This document shows positions 1 through 5,764 of a stretch of 5,764 bases of DNA, one piece after another. The DNA is from an uncultured Lysobacter sp. (GTDB lineage Bacteria; Pseudomonadota; Gammaproteobacteria; Xanthomonadales; Xanthomonadaceae). Under the pieces are notes generated by a model. That model did no database searches. It had not been told where the DNA came from and saw only the letters and a program-made list of their open reading frames with translations. How positions within the stretch are numbered: the first letter of the stretch is position 1; each line of letters begins with the position of its first letter. A program made the translations under genes and the position numbers. The stretch is from NCBI GenBank assembly GCA_943913335.1, contig CALTXS010000071.1, positions 1 to 5,764 on the forward strand, read 5' to 3'.

Positions 1-1133
1 GCGTCGGTGCTGGTGTCGCGGTTACCGAAGGCGGCCAAACGGTGGTAAAGGGCGGTGGACAGGCCGTCACCCTTGATCACGTCGTTCGGGGTGTTGTCGG
101 CGACCAGGAACAGGCCCGGAACCGGCGCGTAACGGCCGAACGATTCGACGTTATTGACCGAACCGTTCATGTAAACGGACCAGTTGTCGTTGATGTTGTA
201 TTCGCCACGGGCGAACATGCCCTTGGTCTTGATGGAGGCTTCGTTGGCGGCAACGGAGTTGAAGTCGAACGAGCAGGTACCGCCCGAAGTTTTCCAGAAA
301 CCGTTGGAGTCACAGGCGAAGCCCGGCACGGCAGCCGGTGCAGTCTTGAACGTACCCTTGTTCTGGTCGTAGACGCGGTAGTTGTTGCCGTAAACCGAAA
401 CGCCTCGGACATAACCGATTTGGTCACGGGTATACACCATGCCGCGTTCGGTGCTGTTGACGCCGGCCAAGATGTTGCCGCGTTCACCGGAAGCACCGAA
501 GGTGGCTGCGAACTCGGCGGTGTCGCCGCCCTTGACCTTGGTTTGACCGATGCCGTAACGGATTTCGGCGCCGTTGAAGTCTTTACGGGTGATCACGTTG
601 ACCACGCCGCCGATGGCGTCCGAACCGTACACGGCGGATGCGCCGTCGGTCAGGATTTCAACGCGTTCGATGGCAGCAGCCGGGATCGAGTTGACGTCGT
701 TGGAGTCCGCGGCGAACGGAGCCTTCGGCAGGCGACGGCCGTCGATCAGGACCAGCGTACGGCCGGAACCCAGACCGCCCAGGTCGATGGTTGCCAGGGC
801 TTGTGCCGAGTTACCGGATTGCGGACGGAAGTTACCGGCCGAAGCGGCAGGAACGTCACGCAGTACGTCAGCGACCGAGGTCTTACCGGTTTGATCCAAG
901 TCTTGCTTGGTCATGACGGTGACCGGGGTGGCACCTTCGACATCGGCGCGCTTCAGGCGCGAACCGGTGACGGTGACCTTACCGACCGACTTGGTGGTTT
1001 CTTCTTTCTTTTCAGTGGTTTGATCGGTATTGCTGTCCTGGGCGGATGCAACGCCGGCAAAGGCGATCGAAGCGACGCCGGCTACGAGGCCGATCTGGAT
1101 CGCTTGAGCCAACTTGTTGTTGGTCAGTTTCAT
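1..1133 (-). CDS. TonB-dependent outer-membrane receptor, N-terminal part (runs off left edge)
   Basis: Outer-membrane beta-barrel receptor that would import a scarce nutrient (siderophore, cofactor, sugar or peptide; the substrate cannot be told) using TonB-ExbBD energy. The frame is open for 377 codons from ATG at 1133 and leaves the window without a stop; such proteins are usually 700-1000 residues, so less than half is present. Residues 1-31 are a Sec signal peptide (basic start, hydrophobic core about 14-28, cleavage after A-S-A at 29-31). A charged Thr/Glu/Lys linker (33-48) leads to a TonB-box-like 'KVTVTGSR' at 52-59. The plug domain spans about 65-185 and shows 'RTLVLIDGRRLP' (125-136), 'IERVEILTDGASAVYGSDA' (155-173) and 'GGVVNVITR' (175-183). 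Barrel strands follow. C274 and C287 could form a disulfide in an extracellular loop. The start is supported by GGAGAG (1141-1146) seven bases upstream. The family call is secure, the ligand unknown. Confidence 0.95.
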   Translation of the reverse strand, partial: MKLTNNKLAQAIQIGLVAGVASIAFAGVASAQDSNTDQTTEKKEETTKSVGKVTVTGSRLKRADVEGATPVTVMTKQDLDQTGKTSVADVLRDVPAASAGNFRPQSGNSAQALATIDLGGLGSGRTLVLIDGRRLPKAPFAADSNDVNSIPAAAIERVEILTDGASAVYGSDAIGGVVNVITRKDFNGAEIRYGIGQTKVKGGDTAEFAATFGASGERGNILAGVNSTERGMVYTRDQIGYVRGVSVYGNNYRVYDQNKGTFKTAPAAVPGFACDSNGFWKTSGGTCSFDFNSVAANEASIKTKGMFARGEYNINDNWSVYMNGSVNNVESFGRYAPVPGLFLVADNTPNDVIKGDGLSTALYHRLAAFGNRDTSTD

Positions 1134-1137
1134 TCAA

Positions 1138-1173
1138 CTACTCTCCGAAGGGAATTTTTACGTTTCCGCCCAT
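1138..1173 (-). CDS. Possible 11-codon leader ORF upstream of the TonB-dependent receptor
   Basis: ATG at 1173 opens MGGNVKIPFGE and ends at TAG 1138-1140, four bases before the receptor ATG. It has a good Shine-Dalgarno sequence: GGGAG (complement of 1182-1186) lies eight bases upstream of its ATG. The receptor's own ribosome binding site (1141-1146) is the last two codons of this small frame, so translating it would pass ribosomes over that site and stop right beside the receptor start. This suggests translational coupling or a leader-peptide control. A short frame can arise by chance, and no product can be proven from sequence alone. Confidence 0.35.
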   Translation of the reverse strand: MGGNVKIPFGE

Positions 1174-1186
1174 TTCAGTGACTCCC

Positions 1187-1209
1187 GTTCAATCCTGAAC
1201 AAAGGTTCA
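1187..1209. promoter_or_regulatory. Three alternating GTTCA / TGAAC half-sites (operator or RNA switch candidate)
   Basis: On the plus strand GTTCA (1187-1191), TGAAC (1196-1200) and GTTCA (1205-1209) are all exact and each pair is separated by four bases, giving a nine-base period. As DNA this could bind a dimeric or cooperative regulator of the receptor gene. As RNA read on the minus strand, the middle copy could pair with either neighbour, giving two mutually exclusive five-pair hairpins with four-base loops. The downstream one abuts GGGAG of the leader ORF. I recognise no named regulator for this pattern. Confidence 0.4.
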
Positions 1210-1228
1210 CCAACATGGGGTTGATTCG

Positions 1229-1257
1229 AGCATAACGCAATTTTCACAGCGTTGCAC
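1229..1257 (-). promoter_or_regulatory. Weak sigma70-like promoter candidate for the receptor gene
   Basis: On the minus strand TATGCT (1229-1234) could serve as a -10 box and GTGCAA (1252-1257) as a poor -35 box (three of six consensus bases), with a 17-base spacer. A start near 1222 would give a leader of about 88 bases holding the half-site array and the leader ORF. The A/T-rich block at 1266-1296 lies where an UP element would sit relative to that start, which adds some support. The hexamers are weak, so an activator or another promoter is equally possible. Confidence 0.3.
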
Positions 1258-1265
1258 CACTACCC

Positions 1266-1296
1266 AGCATTTTTTTGTTTAGTTTTTATTAATGCT
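1266..1296. promoter_or_regulatory. A/T-rich block bounded by the inverted repeat AGCATT / AATGCT
   Basis: AGCATT (1266-1271) and AATGCT (1291-1296) are exact inverted repeats around a 19-base core that is T-rich on the plus strand with only two G and no C. It lies between the pckG stop and the receptor promoter candidate. An UP-element or bendable upstream tract for the receptor promoter fits best. It is not a convincing terminator for pckG: the stem is short and A/T-rich, the loop long, and no T run follows it on the minus strand. Confidence 0.3.
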
Positions 1297-1329
1297 AGTG
1301 AATTCAACAGCTTAAGTTAATTTTCGAAC

Positions 1330-3114
1330 TTATCCGTTCAATTGCTCAGCAATGGCCTGTTGCAAGCTGCGCAGCTCTGCGGGCAGCCTGTCGCCATATT
1401 CGTCGAGATATTCGCCGATGGACTCGAACTCGCGGGCCCAGCCTTCGCGGTCAAAATCGAACAAAGTTTTTACGGCTTCCTCACTCAGAGCCAACCCGTT
1501 GAGATTGAGATCCTCGGCTTGCGGTAGTGAACCGATCGGTGTGGCAATTGCCGAGGCATCGCCGTTGACACGATTGATGATCCACTCGAGCACGCGCATG
1601 TTGTCGCCAAAGCCCGGCCACAGAAACGAACCGTCACTACCCTTGCGGAACCAGTTGACGTGATAGACGCGCGGTAGGTTGTCGGTCTCATCGGCAAACG
1701 ACAGCCAGTGCCTGAAGTAGTCACCGAAGTTGTAACCGCAGAAGGGTTTCATCGCCATCGGGTCGCGGCGCATCACACCGACCGCACCGGTCGCGGCAGC
1801 GGTGGTCTCCGAACCCATCGAGGCACCGATCAGTACGCCATGCTCCCAGTCCCGCGCTTCGAACACCAGCGGCACCAGCGACGGACGACGGCCACCGAAG
1901 ATGATGGCGCTGAGCGGGACGCCCTGCGGATTCTCGGACTCGGGCGAATACGAGGGGCACTGCTTGGCGCTTACGGTAAAACGCGAGTTGGGATGAGCGG
2001 CCGGACCGTTGGCGGGATCAAACACCCGACCATGCCAGTCGAGCAACGGATGCGAATCGCCGCCAATGCCCTCCCACCACGGCTGATTGTCGGCAGTCAA
2101 CGCGACATTGGTAAAGATCGTGTTCTTTTGAATCGTCGCCATGGCATTGGGGTTCGACTCGGTCGAAGTGCCCGGCGCCACGCCAAAGAAGCCCGCTTCG
2201 GGATTGATGGCATACAGCCGACCGTCCTGACCGGGACGCATCCAGCAGATGTCATCGCCGACGGTCCACACCTTCCAGCCCTTTTCGCGGTAGGCCTCGG
2301 GCGGAATCAGCATGGCCAAGTTGGTCTTGCCGCAGGCCGAAGGGAATGCCGCGGCCACATAGTGCGTCTCACCCTCGGGCGTCTCAATGCCGAGGATCAG
2401 CATGTGTTCGGCCAGCCAGCCTTCCTTGCGTGCCTGGTGCGAAGCGATCCGCAGCGCGTGACACTTCTTGCCGAGCAGCGCATTGCCGCCGTAGCCCGAA
2501 CCGTAGGACTTGATGCTGAGCTCTTCGGGGAAATGCATGATGAAGCGGCGCTGCGGATCGAGTTCACCGATCGAGTGCAGCCCCTTGACGAAGGACCCTT
2601 CGCGCTCGATACGTTCCAGTGCGGCGGCACCCATGCGCGTCATCAGACGCATATTGGCCACCACGTACGCGGAGTCGGTAATCTCGACACCGCAGCGAGC
2701 GAGCGGCGAATCAATCGGTCCCATGCAGTACGGCACCACATACATCGTGCGACCGCGCATGCAACCCTTGAACAGCGCATCCATCTGCGCATGACCGTCG
2801 ACCGGCGACATCCAGTGATTGTTCGGACCCGCGTCATCGCGCTTGGGCGTGCAGACAAAAGTCAGGTGTTCAACACGCGCCACATCGTCCGGATCCGAGC
2901 GATGCAGATAGCTGCCCGGATGGGTGGCCTCGTTCAATTTCTGCATCGTGCCGTCAGCGAGCATGCGACTGATCAGCACCTCGTATTCGGCCTCGCTACC
3001 GTCACACCATTGCACGGCATCCGGCTGCGTCAGCGCGGCAACTTGCTCAACCCATTGGCGAAGCGAATCCAGTGTAGTGGGCTGGGTGGGGCTGGCCAAT
3101 GCGGTTTGATTCAT
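1330..3114 (-). CDS. pckG: Phosphoenolpyruvate carboxykinase, GTP-dependent
   Basis: Cytosolic enzyme converting oxaloacetate + GTP to phosphoenolpyruvate + CO2 + GDP, the entry to gluconeogenesis from TCA intermediates. It is complete at 594 residues, the normal size for the GTP class. The kinase P-loop 'SACGKTN' is at 259-265 with the mobile active-site Cys at C261. Metal- and substrate-site residues are visible: R80 in 'DDVAR', Y208, K216-K217 in 'GKKC', H237 and the 'VGDD' aspartates 287-288. The guanine pocket is intact (F489, F497, F502, N505, equivalent to F517, F525, F530 and N533 of the vertebrate enzyme), so GTP rather than ATP is expected. AAGGA (complement of 3125-3129) is ten bases upstream of the ATG. 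The stop is TAA at 1330-1332. It follows tetR by 38 bases with no terminator between, so co-transcription is likely. No truncation or missing key residue is seen. Confidence 0.98.
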   Translation of the reverse strand: MNQTALASPTQPTTLDSLRQWVEQVAALTQPDAVQWCDGSEAEYEVLISRMLADGTMQKLNEATHPGSYLHRSDPDDVARVEHLTFVCTPKRDDAGPNNHWMSPVDGHAQMDALFKGCMRGRTMYVVPYCMGPIDSPLARCGVEITDSAYVVANMRLMTRMGAAALERIEREGSFVKGLHSIGELDPQRRFIMHFPEELSIKSYGSGYGGNALLGKKCHALRIASHQARKEGWLAEHMLILGIETPEGETHYVAAAFPSACGKTNLAMLIPPEAYREKGWKVWTVGDDICWMRPGQDGRLYAINPEAGFFGVAPGTSTESNPNAMATIQKNTIFTNVALTADNQPWWEGIGGDSHPLLDWHGRVFDPANGPAAHPNSRFTVSAKQCPSYSPESENPQGVPLSAIIFGGRRPSLVPLVFEARDWEHGVLIGASMGSETTAAATGAVGVMRRDPMAMKPFCGYNFGDYFRHWLSFADETDNLPRVYHVNWFRKGSDGSFLWPGFGDNMRVLEWIINRVNGDASAIATPIGSLPQAEDLNLNGLALSEEAVKTLFDFDREGWAREFESIGEYLDEYGDRLPAELRSLQQAIAEQLNG

Positions 3115-3152
3115 TGCGGATCGTTCCTTTGCAGTCGGTTGGTGGGAGGAGC

Positions 3153-3779
3153 TTACGGCGCCATGGTCTCAACGATGTGCTCGACGAAGGCGTTGTACTG
3201 ATCGCGATCCATACGCATGTGCTTGAGATTGGCGTTGAGCTGGATAAAACCCACGTACGCCGAATAGATCAGGTTGGCGCGATGCCGTGCTTCGGACGGT
3301 TCCAGGCCGGACTGCTCATAGGAGCGGGTCAGATAATCCAGACGTCGCGCGCTCATGCGTTCAATCACCGGCATCACGATCGGGTGATCAAAGGCCTTGA
3401 CCAGTTCAATGAACACTTTGTGCGATTTGTACTCGTGGGCGATGATGTGGATCATCTCGCGCAACCGTTTCGAAGGATCGGCGATATCCTCGAGATGTTT
3501 CCAGATGGCATCCATCTCGAGTTGTTCCCAACGATACAGCGCGGCACCGATCAGCGCATCACGCGACGGGAAATGCCAATAGAAGCTGCCCTTGGTGACG
3601 CCAAGCTTGCGGGCCATGGATTCGACTGCGACTGAGGCAATACCGGCCTCTGCAATCTGGTCCAACGCGGCCTGCGCCCAGTCATCGGCGGAGAGGCGAA
3701 CGCGACGTCCGCGGAAAGAGGTTTCAGCCGGCGCACTGGCGGGCGGCGTGACTACGAATGCAGGAGGCGTGATCTTCAT
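3153..3779 (-). CDS. TetR/AcrR-family transcriptional regulator
   Basis: DNA-binding regulator of 208 residues, typical size. The N-terminal TetR helix-turn-helix covers about 31-78: helix 1 'AALDQIAEAG' (37-46), then 'VESMARKLGVTKGSFYWHF' (52-70), where 'VTKGSFYWHF' is the recognition-helix hallmark, followed by 'PSRDALIGAAL'. The rest is the all-helical ligand and dimerisation domain, which does not reveal the ligand. The first 30 residues are a Pro/Ala/Ser-rich tail longer than usual for the family. ATG 3779 has no clear Shine-Dalgarno sequence, but no in-frame ATG, GTG or TTG was seen before the helix-turn-helix, so I keep it. The gene is divergent from fadE and precedes pckG on the same strand. 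TetR proteins commonly repress themselves and a divergent neighbour; control of fadE and pckG in answer to an acyl-CoA-type ligand is inference from position only. Confidence 0.94.
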   Translation of the reverse strand: MKITPPAFVVTPPASAPAETSFRGRRVRLSADDWAQAALDQIAEAGIASVAVESMARKLGVTKGSFYWHFPSRDALIGAALYRWEQLEMDAIWKHLEDIADPSKRLREMIHIIAHEYKSHKVFIELVKAFDHPIVMPVIERMSARRLDYLTRSYEQSGLEPSEARHRANLIYSAYVGFIQLNANLKHMRMDRDQYNAFVEHIVETMAP

Positions 3780-3823
3780 GTCTAATGGAGAGAATAGTCG
3801 GTTTTATGTGGGAAACGAATCGG

Positions 3824-3852
3824 TTGTCGGACCCTGAGAATTCGTCTAATCT
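3824..3852 (+). promoter_or_regulatory. Candidate sigma70 promoter for fadE
   Basis: TTGTCG (3824-3829, four of six consensus -35 bases) is separated by 17 bases from TAATCT (3847-3852, a weak -10). Transcription would begin near 3859, giving a leader of about 63 bases and placing the 3863-3882 inverted repeat just downstream of the start, where a repressor would block initiation. The hexamers are imperfect, so this is tentative. Confidence 0.35.
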
Positions 3853-3862
3853 AGTAGTATTC

Positions 3863-3882
3863 ACCATACAGTATCGTATGGT
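3863..3882. promoter_or_regulatory. Inverted repeat, likely operator (TetR-type candidate)
   Basis: ACCATAC (3863-3869) and GTATGGT (3876-3882) are exact inverted repeats around a six-base centre, so 16 of the 20 bases obey dyad symmetry. A second, overlapping perfect dyad, ATAC-A-GTAT, occupies 3866-3874, and another GTAT lies at 3857-3860. The site is 39 bases before the fadE start and in the upstream region of tetR. The adjacent TetR-family protein is the obvious candidate to bind it, autoregulating and repressing fadE. Binding is inferred from position and symmetry. Confidence 0.55.
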
Positions 3883-3886
3883 CAGC

Positions 3887-3925
3887 ATGCAAACCCTGCC
3901 TCGCCGGAGCGTCGTCTATATATGA
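3887..3925 (+). CDS. Possible 12-codon upstream ORF overlapping the fadE start
   Basis: ATG at 3887 reads [12 protein letters not shown] and stops at TGA 3923-3925, sharing the four bases ATGA with the fadE initiator at 3922. Such overlap is typical of translational coupling by terminating ribosomes. The fadE Shine-Dalgarno candidate GGAG (3906-3909) lies inside it and is 12 bases from ATG 3922, which is longer than ideal. The small frame itself lacks a clear ribosome binding site, so chance is a real possibility. Confidence 0.25.
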   Translation: MQTLPRRSVVYI

Positions 3926-5764
3926 GCGTTGTGTATCCCCTTCTTGTTGCCTTATTCGTTACCGGCCTTGCCGCGTATATGCGCTGGCGCTTGCCGGTGT
4001 ATTTCATCGCCCTGTTGGGCGCACTGGCGCTAACCTGGGTGCTCGGTGGCCATGTCGCCACCACCCTGACCTTGTTGGTCATCGGCGCTCTGGCAGCTGT
4101 CGTGCTGCTGGTCGCTCCGCTGCGCAAATCCATCATCTCGGCCCCGGCGCTGCGCATCTTTGCCAAGATTCTGCCACCGCTCAGCGAGACCGAACGCGTG
4201 GCGCTCGAAGCCGGCACCGTCGGCTTTGAGGGCGAGCTGTTCTCCGGCAGGCCCAACTGGGACATGCTGTTCGCGCAACCCAAGCCGGAACTGACAGCCG
4301 ACGAACAAGCCTTCCTGGATGGTCCGGTCGAGGATGTCTGCCGCATGACCAACGACTGGGAGATCACGCACATCCGCGCCGATCTGTCGCCGGAGATCTG
4401 GGATTACATCAAGCGCAACAAGTTCTTCGGCATGATCGTGCCTAAGGAATACGGCGGTCTGGGCTTTACGGCGCTGGCTAACCACAAGGTCATCCAGAAA
4501 CTGGCCTCGGTCTCGAGCGTATTGAGCTCGACCGTCGGCGTGCCGAACTCGCTGGGTCCGGCCGAACTGCTGATGCATTACGGCACCAAGGAACAGAAAG
4601 ACTATTACCTGCCGCGTCTGGCCGACGGGCGTGAAGTGCCCTGCTTTGGCCTGACCGGTCCGTGGGCAGGTTCCGATGCCACCTCGATTCCAGACTACGG
4701 CGTGGTCACGCGTGGTGAGTGGAACGGCGAACAGGTGCTGGGCGTCAAGCTGACCTTTGATAAGCGCTACATCACCCTCGCCCCGGTTTCGACACTGATC
4801 GGTCTGGCCTTCCGCATGTACGATCCGGACGGTCTGCTGGGTCAGACCAAGGACATCGGTATTACGTTGGCACTGGTGCCGCGTGACACGGCCGGTGTGG
4901 ACATCGGTCGCCGCCACTTCCCGCTGAACTCGCCGTTCCAGAACGGTCCTATTCACGGTCGCGAAGTGTTTGTCCCGCTGTCGCAACTGATCGGCGGTCC
5001 GGAATTCGCCGGCAAGGGCTGGCAAATGCTGGTCGAATGTCTGTCCATCGGTCGCTCCATTACCCTGCCTTCGACGGCCTCGGGCGGTGCCAAGCTGGCC
5101 GCCGTGGTGACGGGTTCGTATGCCCGCATCCGTAAGCAGTTCGGTCTGTCCATTGGCCGCTTCGAAGGCGTCGAAGAAGCGCTGGGTCGCATTGCCGGTC
5201 ACGCCTACACGATCTCCGCACTGGCCGAAGCCTCCGCTGCAGCCGTGACGCGAGGTGAGTTGCCCGCCGTGCCTTCGACCATTTCCAAGTACCACTGCAC
5301 CGAGATGGCCCGTCAGGTCGGTCAGGATGCCATGGACATTCATGGCGGCAAGGGCATTATTCTCGGACCACGCAACTATCTCGGCCGGGCCTGGCAAGCT
5401 GCACCGATCGCCATCACGGTCGAAGGCGCCAACATCATGACGCGCACGCTGATGATCTTCGGTCAGGGCGCCATCCTGTGCCACCCGTGGGTCCTTAAGG
5501 AAATGAAGGCCACGCAGATCACCGATCCGCGCGAGCGTCTGGATACCTTCGATGCGGCGCTGTTCGGCCACATCGGCATGGCCATTTCCAATGCCGTGCG
5601 TTCGTTCTGGATGGCACTGACGGGTTCACGTTTTGGCGCGGCTCCGGGCGATGCCTACACGCGTCGTTACTTCCGTCGCCTCAACCGCTACTCGGCGGCG
5701 CTGGCGCTGGTCGCTGACAGCTCCATGTCGCTGCTCGGCGGCAAGCTCAAGTTCAAGGAAAACC
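3922..5764 (+). CDS. fadE: Membrane-anchored acyl-CoA dehydrogenase FadE, N-terminal three quarters (runs off right edge)
   Basis: FAD-dependent enzyme of the first beta-oxidation step, turning acyl-CoA into trans-2-enoyl-CoA and passing electrons toward the quinone pool. The 614 codons present align by eye along their whole length with E. coli FadE (814 residues); the C-terminal quarter lies outside the window. Residues 4-66 are strongly hydrophobic (about two or three membrane segments), followed by 'RKSIISAP' as in FadE. Then come 'FLDGPVE' (131-137), 'EYGGLGF' (176-182), the flavin-side loop '[13 protein letters not shown]' (241-253), the FadE hallmark '[15 protein letters not shown]', 'GRSITLPS' (377-384), '[10 protein letters not shown]' (469-478) and '[10 protein letters not shown]', whose E501 matches the catalytic base of the family. 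From about 530 the FadE-specific C-terminal domain begins. No in-frame ATG, GTG or TTG lies between ATG 3922 and the upstream in-frame stop at 3847, which fixes the start. It is divergent from the tetR-pckG pair. Confidence 0.97.
   Translation, partial: MSVVYPLLVALFVTGLAAYMRWRLPVYFIALLGALALTWVLGGHVATTLTLLVIGALAAVVLLVAPLRKSIISAPALRIFAKILPPLSETERVALEAGTVGFEGELFSGRPNWDMLFAQPKPELTADEQAFLDGPVEDVCRMTNDWEITHIRADLSPEIWDYIKRNKFFGMIVPKEYGGLGFTALANHKVIQKLASVSSVLSSTVGVPNSLGPAELLMHYGTKEQKDYYLPRLADGREVPCFGLTGPWAGSDATSIPDYGVVTRGEWNGEQVLGVKLTFDKRYITLAPVSTLIGLAFRMYDPDGLLGQTKDIGITLALVPRDTAGVDIGRRHFPLNSPFQNGPIHGREVFVPLSQLIGGPEFAGKGWQMLVECLSIGRSITLPSTASGGAKLAAVVTGSYARIRKQFGLSIGRFEGVEEALGRIAGHAYTISALAEASAAAVTRGELPAVPSTISKYHCTEMARQVGQDAMDIHGGKGIILGPRNYLGRAWQAAPIAITVEGANIMTRTLMIFGQGAILCHPWVLKEMKATQITDPRERLDTFDAALFGHIGMAISNAVRSFWMALTGSRFGAAPGDAYTRRYFRRLNRYSAALALVADSSMSLLGGKLKFKEN

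Noticed and set aside
42..1181. 379-codon open frame on the plus strand opposite the TonB receptor
   Set aside because: It is antisense to a clear receptor with signal peptide and plug motifs. The shadow protein has no recognisable domain and extends into the receptor's leader; it results from the GC-rich codon bias of the real gene.
1241..1257. TGTGA half-site (minus strand) as a CRP/Clp binding site
   Set aside because: Only one half of the TGTGA-N6-TCACA palindrome is present; the second half (CGTTA) does not match.
1313..1332. TAAGTT / AACTTA inverted repeat over the pckG stop codon as a terminator
   Set aside because: Only six A/T-rich pairs, overlapping the stop codon, and not followed by a T run on the minus strand, so it is not a plausible intrinsic terminator.
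1708..3201. 497-codon open frame on the plus strand opposite pckG
   Set aside because: Antisense shadow: rich in Arg and His, no domain, and lies over an enzyme whose active-site residues are all conserved.
3801..3816. GTTT-N8-AAAC as a PsrA-like site
   Set aside because: The PsrA pattern has outward GAAAC and GTTTC arms in the opposite order and a shorter gap; four-base arms alone are not meaningful.
3780..3850. Repeated GTCTAAT at 3780-3786 and 3844-3850 as a paired operator
   Set aside because: Two copies of a seven-base word in about 140 bases are expected by chance fairly often, and neither copy has convincing symmetry.
4030..5571. 513-codon open frame on the minus strand opposite fadE
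   Set aside because: Antisense shadow with Gln/Arg/His-rich composition and no motif; the plus strand encodes FadE along the whole length.

Overview
The window looks like chromosomal DNA from a Gram-negative bacterium, most likely a gammaproteobacterium near the Xanthomonadales/Nevskiales. Four things point that way: an outer-membrane TonB-dependent receptor with a Sec signal peptide and the 'VTVTGSR' start found in the large receptor families of that group; a long membrane-anchored FadE-type acyl-CoA dehydrogenase; a GTP-dependent (not ATP-dependent) PEP carboxykinase; and GC-rich third codon positions. This placement is inference, since there is no rRNA or other phylogenetic marker.

Layout. 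Bases 1-1133 (minus strand) hold the first 377 codons of a TonB-dependent receptor that runs off the left edge. Bases 1134-1329 are a 196-base regulatory gap. It contains an A/T-rich block, a weak promoter candidate, three alternating GTTCA/TGAAC half-sites and an 11-codon leader ORF with its own ribosome binding site. Bases 1330-3114 (minus) encode a complete GTP-type PEP carboxykinase (pckG). Only 38 bases upstream of it, 3153-3779 (minus) encode a TetR-family regulator, so tetR and pckG are probably co-transcribed. Bases 3780-3921 are a divergent control region with a strong inverted repeat. From 3922 to the right edge (plus) lies the first 614 codons of fadE.

How the genes fit together. 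FadE catalyses the first, FAD-dependent step of fatty-acid beta-oxidation. During growth on fatty acids, acetyl-CoA carbon reaches oxaloacetate (normally through the glyoxylate shunt, not seen here), and PckG converts oxaloacetate to phosphoenolpyruvate, the entry to gluconeogenesis. The TetR regulator sits between the two and shares its upstream region with fadE. The simplest model is that it senses an acyl-CoA or related ligand and controls fadE, itself and perhaps pckG together. The gene identities are well supported; this regulatory circuit is a hypothesis.

I see no mobile element, CRISPR array, tRNA or rRNA. Long open frames opposite the receptor, pckG and fadE are antisense shadows. The most interesting material is in the two intergenic regions rather than in the proteins.
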